Source: Bog-473 sp963726135 (GTDB lineage: Bacteria > Actinomycetota > Acidimicrobiia > Acidimicrobiales > RAAP-2). Taken from it: a stretch of 64,000 bases of DNA. The position numbers and the translations under genes were made by a program. The notes under the pieces were generated by a model. That model was not told where the DNA came from. It was given only the letters and a program-made list of their open reading frames with translations, and ran no database searches. Every line of letters starts with the position of its first letter. Positions within the stretch are counted from its first letter, which is position 1. Where the stretch lies: the NCBI GenBank assembly GCA_963726135.1, contig CAVSBE010000001.1:248001-312000 (forward strand), read 5' to 3'. Below, in pieces: positions 53,852 to 63,035 of the stretch.

Positions 53852-55074
53852 CGCACCGAGCGGGCGAGCTCGAGGACCGGCACCAGCCGCCGCACCAGGT
53901 CGCGGTCAGGTCCGACCAGGCCCCCGATGCCCGCCGTTCCCAGGTAGCCCGTCACGAAGGCGCGGCGGTTCCTCGCCTCCCAGGCCTGGCCGAGCGCGGC
54001 GAGGCCGAGCCGGCCTGCCGGGTCACGCTCCGCCGCGGCGACGGTGCTGGCCTGGTGCATCGACCACAGCAGGTCGGCCACGTCGGCCAAGGGGGTACGC
54101 CGACCCGGTGCGGACCCGCCGGAGAGGACACCACCTGGTGCGCAGTCGCTGACGACCCATCCCTGGTCTGTGCGCGCCGTGCGCCCCAGGTGAAAATCGC
54201 CATGGGTGCGGATCACGGGAAGGCGCACCTCGGACTCGCGGATCCACTTGACGAGGTCGGCCACGCCCGGCGCGTGCAGCAGCGACGGGTCCGCCGCCGC
54301 GATCGTCGCCTCAGCCTCGTCGAGCCAGGTCGCCACCGGTTCGTGATGACGCAGGAAGGCGCGGTCGAGGGCCAGGTGCATGCGAGCCGTCATGGTGCCC
54401 AACGCGCGGGCTTCGTTGTCGAAGTCACCGCCGGCCGCCTCGGGCGAACCGCCCGCCGCGTAGAAGTCCCGCAGTGACGTCAGCGCCAGGGCCCACCCAC
54501 CGGAGCGGTCCGCCAGGGGTTCCTGGACGACGCCGAGGTCGCGCCCCTCCCAGACCCAGCGCACGAGCGGGGCGGCGACGTGGTTGAAGCCCGCCTCGTC
54601 CAATCCGACCATGAGGTCGACGTCTGGCCGCGACGCGTCCAGGAGCCACGGGAACACGATCAGGTCGCCGCGGTCGCCACAGTCGATCGCCGTGGCATCG
54701 TCGTCGTCCCGGAGGACGGCCACCGGTCCGGGGCGGGTCTCGACGCCGCGCACCGTGGCCAGCAAGAGCGGGGCCAGCTGCGCGTCGCGCATCGCATCGG
54801 TGCAGACCGCGAGACCGTGCTCGTCGTCGAGCAGGCCGAGGGCGGCCTCTTCACCGGCGCGCAGGAAGTGGGGCTCGTCGGCCACACCGCGCATTCCCGC
54901 CACCACGTGAGCGCGGCGCTCCCCCACCCGAGCGACGATGTCGATCAGCCCGGGCCGGCCGGCCCGGAGCACCTCGGCGCGCTCGATGTCGATGTCACCC
55001 GCCGGCGGGATCCCACGTAGCCCCAGCCATGCCTCGACGAGCGTACGCAGTGCCTGGTCGCGCTCGGCGATCAC
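53842..55074 (-). CDS. Maltokinase-like phosphotransferase (Pep2 type) with altered metal motif
   Basis: From the GTG at 55074 (GTGA overlap with treS) the protein is 410 residues. GGWALALTSLRDFYAAGG and NEARALGTMTARMHLALDRA follow the N-terminal cap of maltokinases. The catalytic region THGDFHLGRTARTDQGW matches HGDYHLGQ; the usual DFEGEP is SDCAPGG. The following LADVADLLWSMHQA matches the family. The partner TreS converts trehalose to maltose, which the kinase would phosphorylate for the GlgE alpha-glucan route. The changed DFE motif leaves activity uncertain. Confidence 0.8.
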   Translation of the reverse strand: MIAERDQALRTLVEAWLGLRGIPPAGDIDIERAEVLRAGRPGLIDIVARVGERRAHVVAGMRGVADEPHFLRAGEEAALGLLDDEHGLAVCTDAMRDAQLAPLLLATVRGVETRPGPVAVLRDDDDATAIDCGDRGDLIVFPWLLDASRPDVDLMVGLDEAGFNHVAAPLVRWVWEGRDLGVVQEPLADRSGGWALALTSLRDFYAAGGSPEAAGGDFDNEARALGTMTARMHLALDRAFLRHHEPVATWLDEAEATIAAADPSLLHAPGVADLVKWIRESEVRLPVIRTHGDFHLGRTARTDQGWVVSDCAPGGVLSGGSAPGRRTPLADVADLLWSMHQASTVAAAERDPAGRLGLAALGQAWEARNRRAFVTGYLGTAGIGGLVGPDRDLVRRLVPVLELARSVREA

Positions 55075-56912
55075 TCCTGGACCGGCCTGTCCTCGGGAGC
55101 CAGGTCGAACCACAAGAAGCCGTACGGCGGCAGGGTGATCGTGTAGGGCTCCTCGGTGATGACCGGGAAGGGGACACGTCCAAGCACCTCGAAGGGTGTC
55201 GAGCCCGCCCACTTGGCGAGGGCCAGCTCGGCCGGCTGGGCGAACCGGCTCAGGTTGTGCACGCACAGCACGGCCTGGTGCCGGTACACCACCTCGTCGC
55301 CCTCGCTCTCGTTCCCGGCCGGCACGGTCCGCGCCAAGACGGTCGCGCGGCCCCAGTCCACGGCACCCTCCACCGACGGCCGCACCGGCGGGGCGGTCAC
55401 GGTGGCACCGCTCAAGATGTCTGCCACCTCGCCCGAGCGCATGTAGGCCAGGACGGAGGGGTTGGCACAGGGCAGCACCTCCATTTCACCCACCCCCATC
55501 ACCGGCAACGCCCTCCGCTCGGTCAGCATGCGGCGTAACCAATGCAGGAACGATCCCTGGTTCCGCAACTGCGCCTCCACGTTGAGCGCGCTGAAGCCGT
55601 ACACCGAGTCCATGAGGGGCGGCAGGTAGAGCTGGGCGAAGTCCGCCTTCGAAAAGCCGCCGTTGCGATCGGGCGACCACTGCATGGGCGTGCGCACCGA
55701 ATCCCGGTCACCGAGATAGATGTTGTCACCCATCAGCAGCTCGTCGCCGTAGTAGATCACCGGACTGCCGGGCAGGGACAGGATCAGGGCATAGAGCAGC
55801 TCGGCCGTCCGCCGGTCGTTGTCGAGCAGCGGGGCCAACCGGCGCCCGATGCCCATGTGCCGCTTCATCCGCGGGTCCTTGGCGTACTCCGCAATGAGGT
55901 AGTCCCGCTCCTCGTCGCTGACCTGCTCGAGGGTGAGCTCATCGTGGTTGCGCAGGAAGATGGCCCACTGGCTCGCGTCGTTGATGACGGGGGTCTGGGC
56001 GAGGATCTCGGTGATCGGGTAACGCTGCTCCCGACGGACTGCCATGAACAGACGCGGCATGAGCGGGAAGTGGAAGCACAGATGGCATTCGTCGCCGTCG
56101 CCGAAGTAGTCCGCCACGTCGCTCGGCCAACCGTTCGCCTCGGCCAGCAGGATGCGTCCGGGGTAGTCGGCGTCAATCTGCTTGCGGATCCGCTTGACGA
56201 ACGAGTGCGTCTCGGGCAGGTGCTCCCCCGAGGTCCCGTCGCGCTGGTACAGGTATGGGACCGCGTCGAGCCGGAAACCGTCGAAGCCGAGATCGAGCCA
56301 GAACCGGACGAGGTCGATCATGGTGTCGGCGACCTCGGGGTTCTCGTAATTGAGGTCGGGTTGGTGGTGGTAGAAGCGATGCCAGTAGTACTGCTGCCGG
56401 TTGTCGTCCCAGGTCCAGTTGGACCGCTCGACATCGGTGAACACCACGCGGGCGTCCGGCCATTTCTGATCGTCGTCGTTCCAGACGTACCAGTCCGCTT
56501 TGGCGTTGTCCTTCGACGAGCGGGACTCAATGAACCACGGGTGCTCGTCGCTGGTGTGGTTCATCACGAGATCGGCGACGACCCGGATGCCGCGCCGGTG
56601 GGCGTCCTCGAGGAACGCGACGAGATCTCCGATGCTCCCGTAGTCGGGGTGGACGTTGAAGAAGTCGCTGATGTCATACCCGCCGTCGCGGAACGGTGAC
56701 GGATAGAACGGCAACATCCAGATGCAGTCGATGCCCAGCCACTCGATGTAGTCCAACTTCTCGCGCAGGCCCCGCAGGTCTCCCGTGCCATCGTTGTTGG
56801 CGTCGAAGTAACCCCGGATGAGCACCTCGTAGAACACCGCGTGCTGGAACCAGCGGACCGAGGGGTCGAAGGCGCCCTCACCGGAGCTGACCGGGATGGG
56901 AGGTGAGCTCAC
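55071..56912 (-). CDS. treS: Trehalose synthase (maltose alpha-D-glucosyltransferase)
   Basis: From the GTG at 56912 the protein has 613 residues, normal for TreS. FYEVLIRGYFDANNDGTGDL and IDCIWMLPFYPSPFRDGGYD open the GH13 barrel; DLVMNHTSDEHPWF, LDLGFDGFRLDAVPYLYQRD (nucleophile Asp), ILLAEANGWPSDVADYF (acid Glu) and FLRNHDELTLEQV (third Asp) are the catalytic blocks; SVRTPMQWSPDRNGGFSKAD is the TreS signature. It interconverts trehalose and maltose. The start lies 4 bases past the upstream hydratase stop, and the next gene overlaps its stop. Confidence 0.94.
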   Translation of the reverse strand: MSSPPIPVSSGEGAFDPSVRWFQHAVFYEVLIRGYFDANNDGTGDLRGLREKLDYIEWLGIDCIWMLPFYPSPFRDGGYDISDFFNVHPDYGSIGDLVAFLEDAHRRGIRVVADLVMNHTSDEHPWFIESRSSKDNAKADWYVWNDDDQKWPDARVVFTDVERSNWTWDDNRQQYYWHRFYHHQPDLNYENPEVADTMIDLVRFWLDLGFDGFRLDAVPYLYQRDGTSGEHLPETHSFVKRIRKQIDADYPGRILLAEANGWPSDVADYFGDGDECHLCFHFPLMPRLFMAVRREQRYPITEILAQTPVINDASQWAIFLRNHDELTLEQVSDEERDYLIAEYAKDPRMKRHMGIGRRLAPLLDNDRRTAELLYALILSLPGSPVIYYGDELLMGDNIYLGDRDSVRTPMQWSPDRNGGFSKADFAQLYLPPLMDSVYGFSALNVEAQLRNQGSFLHWLRRMLTERRALPVMGVGEMEVLPCANPSVLAYMRSGEVADILSGATVTAPPVRPSVEGAVDWGRATVLARTVPAGNESEGDEVVYRHQAVLCVHNLSRFAQPAELALAKWAGSTPFEVLGRVPFPVITEEPYTITLPPYGFLWFDLAPEDRPVQE

Positions 56913-56916
56913 CCGG

Positions 56917-57690
56917 TCATCGCCCGACGAACGTCGCCTTGCCAGGGCCGTTCTCGATGAACGACGCGATGCCCCGCGCCGCGTCCTCGGTCCCGGCGGC
57001 CGCGGCGAAGGCCCTCTGCTCAACGGCCAGCCCGTCCGCCAGCGTGCCCTCGAGGCCGCGGTCCACGGCCGACTTGGCCAGTCCATGGGCGACGAGCGGG
57101 CCGGCGGCCAGCTCGGCCGCCCAGTGCAGGGCCGACTCGAGGACGTAGTCGGGCGCCGCGACACGGTTGACGAGACCGATCGAGTGTGCCTCCTCCGCCC
57201 GGACCTCGCGACCGGTGAAGATCAGCTCCTTGGCCCGCGACGACCCGATGAGACGGGGCAGGCGCTGCGTACCGCCGCCACCGGGGATCACGCCGAGCAG
57301 GACTTCGGGCAGGCCGAAGCGCGCGTCCTCGGCGCAGACGCGGAGGTCGCAGGCCAGCGCCAGCTCGAGCCCACCCCCGAGGGCGAAGCCGTTCACGGCG
57401 GCGATGGTGGCCCGGGGAAGCTCCGCCAGCGCGCCGAGGGCGCGGGCGAAGTTCGCCCCCACTGCCTCGGCGCCACCCTCGTCGAGCTCGGCAATGTCGG
57501 CGCCGGCGGCGAAGATCCTCCTGCCGCCGGAGAGCACGACCGCCCCCGGCGGGTCCTCGGACAGCTCCGTCGCTGCGGTGTGCAATTGCTCGAGCACCGC
57601 AGCCGAGAGCGCGTTGGCCTTGGGCCGGTCGAGCCGGACGAGCGCCACGTTGTCCACCCGGCGCTCCACGGTGACGTAGGTCTCAGCCAC
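56917..57690 (-). CDS. Enoyl-CoA hydratase/isomerase
   Basis: A 257-residue crotonase-fold protein. RRIFAAGADIAELDEGGAEA and NGFALGGGLELALACDLRVC are the two oxyanion-hole regions; the catalytic Glu positions fall in LPEVLLGVIPGGGGTQRLPR. The C-terminal helices (SFIENGPGKATFVGR) match the family. It hydrates 2-enoyl-CoA in beta-oxidation or a related route. It sits between meaB and treS on the same strand, which looks like chance clustering. Confidence 0.9.
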   Translation of the reverse strand: MAETYVTVERRVDNVALVRLDRPKANALSAAVLEQLHTAATELSEDPPGAVVLSGGRRIFAAGADIAELDEGGAEAVGANFARALGALAELPRATIAAVNGFALGGGLELALACDLRVCAEDARFGLPEVLLGVIPGGGGTQRLPRLIGSSRAKELIFTGREVRAEEAHSIGLVNRVAAPDYVLESALHWAAELAAGPLVAHGLAKSAVDRGLEGTLADGLAVEQRAFAAAAGTEDAARGIASFIENGPGKATFVGR

Positions 57691-57723
57691 GGGCGCACCG
57701 TACCGGACCCGGCGACGAACGGC

Positions 57724-58697
57724 TCATCCGGTCAGGAGCCGGTCGGCGGCCTGATAGGGGTCGAGCTCGCCGGCCACGAGGGCCTTGACCGCCGTGGTGA
57801 ACTCCTCACCTGCTGCCAGCTCGTGGATGCGGGCCTCCGAGCGGGCGAGCAGCACCCGCCGCAGCTCCTGAGCCAGCCGATCGGACCGCCGCGCGGTCAG
57901 CAGGCCCGTGCTCTCGAGGTGGTGGCGGTGGCGGGCGACCGCGTGCCACAGGTCGCCCACACCTTCGCCGGCAGTCGCCGTGGTGTCGACGATCTCGGGC
58001 CGCCACGCTCCCGGCCGGGCCAGGTCGAGCATCTGCTCCAGGTCGCGGCGGGCCTCGCGCCCTCCCGGACGGTCCGACTTGTTGATCACGAAGACGTCGG
58101 CCACCTCGAGCAAGCCTGCCTTGCTGGCCTGCATCGAGTCACCCCAGCCCGGGGTGACCACGACCACCGTCGTGTCGGCGGCGGACGCGATCTCCACCTC
58201 CATCTGCCCGACGCCGACGGTCTCGACGATGACCACGGGGATGCCCGCGGCCCCGAGCAGGCGGACCGCGTCGGGCACTGCGAGCGAGAGTCCGCCCAGG
58301 TGACCTCGCGTCGCCATCGACCGGATGAACACGGACGGGTCGAGCGCATGCTGGCTCATGCGCACGCGGTCACCGAGGATGGCCCCTCCACTGAACGGGG
58401 ACGTCGGGTCGACCGCGAGCACGCCGATCTGCGGCACCGGCTCGGATCGCGGTTCGGGCCAGCCGGCACGCGCCTGCGAGATCAGCCCGTCGGTGAGTGT
58501 CGACTTGCCCGCGCCCGGAGCACCGGTGAGTCCCACCGTGTAGGGGACATCCGACCGGTAGGCGAGCCGTGCGACCGCCGTGGCCGTACTCGCCGCCGCG
58601 TTCGATGTAGGACAGCAGTCGCGCCGAGCGCGACGCGGTCGGCCGATCGGGCCAGCCCGAGGAGCGTGGCCGGGTCAGCGGGTCGTGGAGAGCTCAC
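57724..58697 (-). CDS. meaB: Methylmalonyl-CoA mutase-associated GTPase MeaB (N-terminal frameshifts)
   Basis: A G3E GTPase chaperone that protects B12-dependent methylmalonyl-CoA mutase. TVGLTGAPGAGKSTLTDGLI is Walker A, VDPTSPFSGGAILGDRVRM the base-II region, IVETVGVGQMEVEIASAADT the switch, and VFVINKSDRPG the NKxD motif. The intact frame begins only at 58536; upstream, the coding sense runs through three frames (GLARSADRVAL, LLSYIERGGEYG, TAVARLAYRSDVPY), needing two one-base insertions near 58615 and 58590. GTG 58697 overlaps the murA stop (GTGA), which supports it as the original start. Confidence 0.85.
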
Positions 58698-59956
58698 AGG
58701 CTGGTCACCTTGGCTCCGAGCGAGCGCAGCGCGCCCGTCAGGTCTTCGTAGCCGCGACCGATGTGGTGCGCGCCGCTGACCACCGTCTCTCCTTCGGCCA
58801 CGAGCCCGGCGAGCACGAGTGCCACGCCGGCCCGGATGTCGGGGGCCCGCACGGGCGCACCGGAGAGGCGGGGCACGCCACGGACGACGGCGTGGTGACC
58901 CTCCGTCCGGATGTCGGCGCCCATCCGCCGCAGCTGCTCGACGTAGCGGAACCGCCCGGAGAACAGGTTCTCCGTGAGGATTCCGACCCCGTCGGACACC
59001 GACAGCATCGCCACGAGCAGCGGGCTGTAGTCGGTGGCCACCCCGGGGTACGGGAGGGTGGCGATGTCGGCCGCGACGAGCCGCTCGTCCGCACTCGCCT
59101 GCAGGCCGTGGGGGCCCATCTCGGTGAGCACCCCCATCTGGTTGACCTTCCGCAGGACCATCTCCATGTGCTCGGGCCGGGCGTCCGCGATCGTGACGTC
59201 ACCCCCCGCCATCCCGACCGCCGCCAGGTAGGTGGCTGCCACCACGCGGTCCGGCAGGACTGTGTGCCGCGTGGGCCGGAGCTCGTCGACCCCCTCGACC
59301 TCGACGCGCGAGGTTCCCGCCCCGTGCACCACCGCTCCCATGTCGCAGAGCATCGCCGCCAGGTCGGCCACCTCCGGCTCCTTGGCCGCGTTCTCGATCA
59401 CCGTCGTGCCCTTGGCGAGGACGGCCGCCATGAGGAGGTTGTCGGTGGCCGTGTGGCTGGGGTACTCCAGGACCACCCGGGTCCCCACCAGCCGACCGCC
59501 GGGAACCGTCCCGCGCACCTCACCGTGGGAGGACTCGAAGCAGGCGCCCATGGCACTGAGGCCGTTGATGTGGAAGTCGATCGGGCGGTCACCGAAGTCA
59601 TCCCCGCCGGGCAACGGCACCCGGACGGCGCCGCACCGCGCCAGGAGCAGCCCCAGGACCACGACCGACGCCCGCATGCGCTCGAAGAGCTCGTAGGGGC
59701 CGCCCGGCACCAGCTCCGCGACCGGGGGGGTGGTCACCGCCACATCCCCGTTGTCGTATCGCTCGACGCCCGCCCCCATGGCGCGCAGCACGTTGGCCAT
59801 GCTCTCCACGTCGTCGATGCGAGGGACGTTGGACAGCACCGTGCAACCCTCGGCGAGCAGACAGCCCACCATCAGCTTGAGAGCCGAATTCTTCGCTCCG
59901 CCCGCGCGAACGGTGCCCCGGAGCGGTCCATTGGGCTCGACCACGATCTGGTCCAC
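58694..59956 (-). CDS. murA: UDP-N-acetylglucosamine 1-carboxyvinyltransferase, Cys-to-Asp active site
   Basis: The enzyme of the first committed step of peptidoglycan synthesis, adding enolpyruvate to UDP-GlcNAc. RAGGAKNSALKLMVGCLLAE, RASVVVLGLLLARCGAVRV and LTENLFSGRFRYVEQLRRMG are typical. The active-site loop is PLPGGDDFGDRPIDFH, so the normal catalytic Cys (E. coli Cys115) is Asp here, residue 119, at 59600-59602. That change gives fosfomycin insensitivity in Mycobacterium and Chlamydia. GTG 59956 is the best start. The gene diverges from glpX. Confidence 0.93.
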   Translation of the reverse strand: MDQIVVEPNGPLRGTVRAGGAKNSALKLMVGCLLAEGCTVLSNVPRIDDVESMANVLRAMGAGVERYDNGDVAVTTPPVAELVPGGPYELFERMRASVVVLGLLLARCGAVRVPLPGGDDFGDRPIDFHINGLSAMGACFESSHGEVRGTVPGGRLVGTRVVLEYPSHTATDNLLMAAVLAKGTTVIENAAKEPEVADLAAMLCDMGAVVHGAGTSRVEVEGVDELRPTRHTVLPDRVVAATYLAAVGMAGGDVTIADARPEHMEMVLRKVNQMGVLTEMGPHGLQASADERLVAADIATLPYPGVATDYSPLLVAMLSVSDGVGILTENLFSGRFRYVEQLRRMGADIRTEGHHAVVRGVPRLSGAPVRAPDIRAGVALVLAGLVAEGETVVSGAHHIGRGYEDLTGALRSLGAKVTSL

Positions 59957-60016
59957 GGCCCCAAGTATCGCCGCTGGCGGGGGCCCCGCCCGGCAACCGG
60001 CCGTCCGCGACCAACT

Positions 60017-61024
60017 ATGGTCCAACCCGTGGTCACGTCACGCCAAGCTCCGGACCGGAACCTCGCCATGGACCTCGTGCGGACGACCGAGGCGGCAGCC
60101 ATGGCCGCCAGCCGCTGGATGGGCCGGGGAGACAAGCTGGGCGCCGACGCCGCCGCCGTCGAAGCCATGCGGACGGTCCTCTCGACCGTCCCCATGGACG
60201 GGATCGTCGTGATCGGCGAGGGCGAGAAGGACAATGCGCCCATGCTCTTCAACGGGGAGAAGATCGGCGACGGGACGCCCCCGCTGACCGACATCGCCGT
60301 GGACCCCATCGACGGCACGACCCTGACCGCCCAGGGCCGCGGCGGTGCCCTGGCCGTGATCGCGGTGGCCGAGCGGGGCGCCATGTTCGACCCCGGTCCC
60401 TGTGTCTACATGGAGAAGCTGGCCGTCGGGCCCCGGGCGAAGGGCGCCTGCGACATCCGGCGCACGCCGACCGAGAACCTCCACGCGCTCTCCGATGCCC
60501 TGGGCCGCCCGGTCCGCGACCTCACCGCAGTCATCCTCGACCGGCCGCGCCACGAGCAGCTGATCACCGAGGTGCGGGCGACGGGGGCGAGGATCCGCCT
60601 GATCACCGACGGCGACGTCGCAGGCGCGATCGCCACCGGCTGGCCCGGTGCCGGCACGGACATCCTCTTCGGCATCGGGGGGACGCCCGAGGGCGTGCTG
60701 GCCGCCGCTGCGCTCAAATGCATGGGGGCCGAGATCCAGGGAAGGCTCCACCCCCGCAACGAGGCGGAGCGCGCGGCTGCCCTCGAGGGTGGCTACTCCC
60801 TCGAGGCGGTGCTCACGACCGACGACCTGGTGCAGGGCAACAACTGCTTCTTCGCCGCCACGGGGATCACCGACGGCGAGCTCCTCCGGGGCGTCCAGTA
60901 CCACGAGTTCGGCGCCACGACGCAATCGCTGGTCATGCGCTCAAAGTCCGGCACGCTGCGCAAGATCGACGCCAGCCACACGCTGGCCAAGCTCGCCGAG
61001 TACAGCTCCATCGCGTTCGGGTAG
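60017..61024 (+). CDS. glpX: Fructose-1,6-bisphosphatase, class II
   Basis: A 335-residue protein from the ATG at 60017. VVIGEGEKDNAPMLFNGEKI and DIAVDPIDGTTLTAQGRGGA (the DPIDGTT metal motif) identify the GlpX/class II family. YMEKLAVGPRAKGACD and FGIGGTPEGVLAAAALKCMG follow. It dephosphorylates fructose-1,6-bisphosphate in gluconeogenesis. A longer upstream frame is antisense to murA and rejected. It converges on atpC, 47 bases away. Confidence 0.93.
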   Translation: MVQPVVTSRQAPDRNLAMDLVRTTEAAAMAASRWMGRGDKLGADAAAVEAMRTVLSTVPMDGIVVIGEGEKDNAPMLFNGEKIGDGTPPLTDIAVDPIDGTTLTAQGRGGALAVIAVAERGAMFDPGPCVYMEKLAVGPRAKGACDIRRTPTENLHALSDALGRPVRDLTAVILDRPRHEQLITEVRATGARIRLITDGDVAGAIATGWPGAGTDILFGIGGTPEGVLAAAALKCMGAEIQGRLHPRNEAERAAALEGGYSLEAVLTTDDLVQGNNCFFAATGITDGELLRGVQYHEFGATTQSLVMRSKSGTLRKIDASHTLAKLAEYSSIAFG

Positions 61025-61070
61025 GGGCTGGCTGGCCGCCGCGGTCAACGACGACGATCGTGTCGATGCG

Positions 61071-61577
61071 TCAGGCGGCGGGCTGCGAGGCCACGGCGAG
61101 CCGCAGCTCGGCCCGCTCCAGGGCGCGTTCGGCCTCGGCCAGCTCGACATCCTCCTCGACGTCCTCAGAGGCGGGTGCCCGGCCGCCGCCCAGCTCGTTG
61201 ACCCTCTGGGCCGCCGTCTCCCGCGCCAGCTCCACGCGGGGCACGTCGATCTCCTCCGCCAGCTCTGCGACCCCGGCCAGGAGCGTCACGCGGGTGGAGA
61301 GTCCCGGCAGCGGACCGTCCCCGTCGGCCAGGCCCGCCGCGGCGTCGGGGCTGGTGTCGACCTGGACGAACCCTCCGTGCACGGCGAGGCGGCTCACGGT
61401 GCCTTCGGGCTGCTCCACCCTCACCTCGCCGGGCACGACGTCGCCCACCAACGGCGTGTGGCCGTCGAGCACGGTGAGGGCGCCGTCGGACGTCGCCAGG
61501 ACGATCGACGTGGCTCCGCCGGCAAGGAGGGACTGCTCGGGCGTGACGATCTCCACGCCGAAGACGCCGTCGGCCAC
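61071..61577 (-). CDS. atpC: ATP synthase epsilon subunit
   Basis: A 168-residue protein. GVFGVEIVTPEQSLLAGGAT and GALTVLDGHTPLVGDVVPGE are the N-terminal beta-sandwich of epsilon; GGFVQVDTSPDAAAGLADGD and the helical C-terminus (WELAEAERALERAEL in part) follow. It is longer than most epsilon subunits by about 30 residues, in an acidic linker (PASEDVEEDVELAEAER). GTG 61577 overlaps the atpD stop (TAGTG). Confidence 0.9.
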   Translation of the reverse strand: MADGVFGVEIVTPEQSLLAGGATSIVLATSDGALTVLDGHTPLVGDVVPGEVRVEQPEGTVSRLAVHGGFVQVDTSPDAAAGLADGDGPLPGLSTRVTLLAGVAELAEEIDVPRVELARETAAQRVNELGGGRAPASEDVEEDVELAEAERALERAELRLAVASQPAA

Positions 61578-63031
61578 TAGCCCGCCTCTGCTTCGAGGGT
61601 CTTGGCCTTTTCGAGCACGGACTCCACGCCACCGACGTTGAGAAACGCCTGCTCGGGAACGTTGTCGAGGTCGCCGTTGGCCAGCGCCTCGAAGGACTCC
61701 ACGGTCTCGTCGATCGGCACGAAGATGCCGGGCACGCCGGTGAAGACCTCGGCCACGAAGAAGGGCTGCGAGAGGAAGCGCTGCACCTTGCGGGCACGGC
61801 TCACGGTCACCCGGTCCTCCTCGGAGAGCTCGTCCATGCCCAGGATGGCGATGATGTCCTGGAGCTCCTTGTAGCGCTGCAGGATCTCCTGCACACGGCG
61901 GGCCACCGCGTAGTGGCGGTCACCGACGATCTCGGGCGACAGGATGTTCGACGTCGAGGCCAGCGGGTCCACCGCCGGGTAGATGCCGAGTGCCGCAATC
62001 TGACGGGAGAGCTCCGTCGTGGCGTCGAGGTGCGTGAACGTAGTGAACGGCGCCGGGTCGGTGTAGTCGTCGGCGGGCACGTAGACCGCCTGCAGCGAGG
62101 TGATCGACTTTCCCTTGGTCGAGGTGATCCGCTCCTGCAACTCGCCCATCTCGTCGGCCAGCGTGGGCTGGTAGCCCACGGCCGAGGGCATCCGGCCGAG
62201 CAGGGTGGAGACCTCCGAGCCCGCCTGGACGAAGCGGAAGATGTTGTCGATGAAGAGCAGCACGTCCTGGTTCTGCACGTCGCGGAAGTACTCGGCCATG
62301 GTGAGGGCGGCCAGGCCGACACGCAGGCGGACGCCGGGGGGCTCGTCCATCTGGCCGTAGACGAGGGCGGCCTTGTCGATAACGCCGGACTCCTGCATCT
62401 CGAGCCACATGTCGGTGCCTTCGCGGGTGCGCTCCCCCACGCCGGCGAACACGGAGACGCCACCGTGCTGCTGGGCCACCCGGTGGATCATCTCCTGGAT
62501 GATCACGGTCTTGCCCACGCCGGCCCCGCCGAAGAGGCCGATTTTGCCGCCCTGCACGTAGGGCTCGAGCAGATCGATGACCTTGATGCCCGTCTCGAAC
62601 ATGAGCGACCTGGGCTCCAGCTGGTCGAACGCCGGCGCGTTGCGGTGGATCTCCCAGTACTCCTCGACCCCCTCGATCGAGTCGGTGTCGAGCGGCTGAC
62701 CGAGCACGTTGAAGACGTGGCCGAGCACCGCGTTGCCCACCGGGACCGAGATGCCGCGACCGAGGTTGCGCACTGCGGCACCCCGGATGAGGCCGTCGGT
62801 CTGCTGCATGCAGATGCACCGGACCCGCCCGTCTCCGATCTGCTGGGCCACCTCCGCCGTGACCTGGTGCGACGACCCGTCGAGCTCGATGGTGAACTCG
62901 ACGGCGTGATTGATCTCAGGCAGGGCGTGGGGCGGGAACTCGACGTCGATCACGGGCCCGGCGATGGCGACCACCCGGCCGTCCTCGAGCGATCCGGCCG
63001 GCACGGTGTCCTGCATGGTGGTGGTGGTCAT
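61577..63031 (-). CDS. atpD: ATP synthase beta subunit
   Basis: A 484-residue F1 beta subunit. Walker A is GLFGGAGVGKTVIIQEMIHR; the catalytic GERTREGTDMW (Glu188-type), LLFIDNIFRFVQAGSEVSTL (Walker B) and the DELSEED-like loop GMDELSEEDRVTVSRAR are all present. It follows atpG by 4 bases and precedes atpC, the normal order A-G-D-C. Confidence 0.97.
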   Translation of the reverse strand: MTTTTMQDTVPAGSLEDGRVVAIAGPVIDVEFPPHALPEINHAVEFTIELDGSSHQVTAEVAQQIGDGRVRCICMQQTDGLIRGAAVRNLGRGISVPVGNAVLGHVFNVLGQPLDTDSIEGVEEYWEIHRNAPAFDQLEPRSLMFETGIKVIDLLEPYVQGGKIGLFGGAGVGKTVIIQEMIHRVAQQHGGVSVFAGVGERTREGTDMWLEMQESGVIDKAALVYGQMDEPPGVRLRVGLAALTMAEYFRDVQNQDVLLFIDNIFRFVQAGSEVSTLLGRMPSAVGYQPTLADEMGELQERITSTKGKSITSLQAVYVPADDYTDPAPFTTFTHLDATTELSRQIAALGIYPAVDPLASTSNILSPEIVGDRHYAVARRVQEILQRYKELQDIIAILGMDELSEEDRVTVSRARKVQRFLSQPFFVAEVFTGVPGIFVPIDETVESFEALANGDLDNVPEQAFLNVGGVESVLEKAKTLEAEAG

Positions 63032-63035
63032 TGGG

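Noticed and set aside
55542..56699. Plus-strand frame of 385 residues
   Set aside because: Antisense to treS, whose catalytic blocks are complete.
58580..60016. Upstream extension of the glpX frame (over 470 codons)
   Set aside because: Antisense to murA and meaB; the real start is the ATG at 60017.
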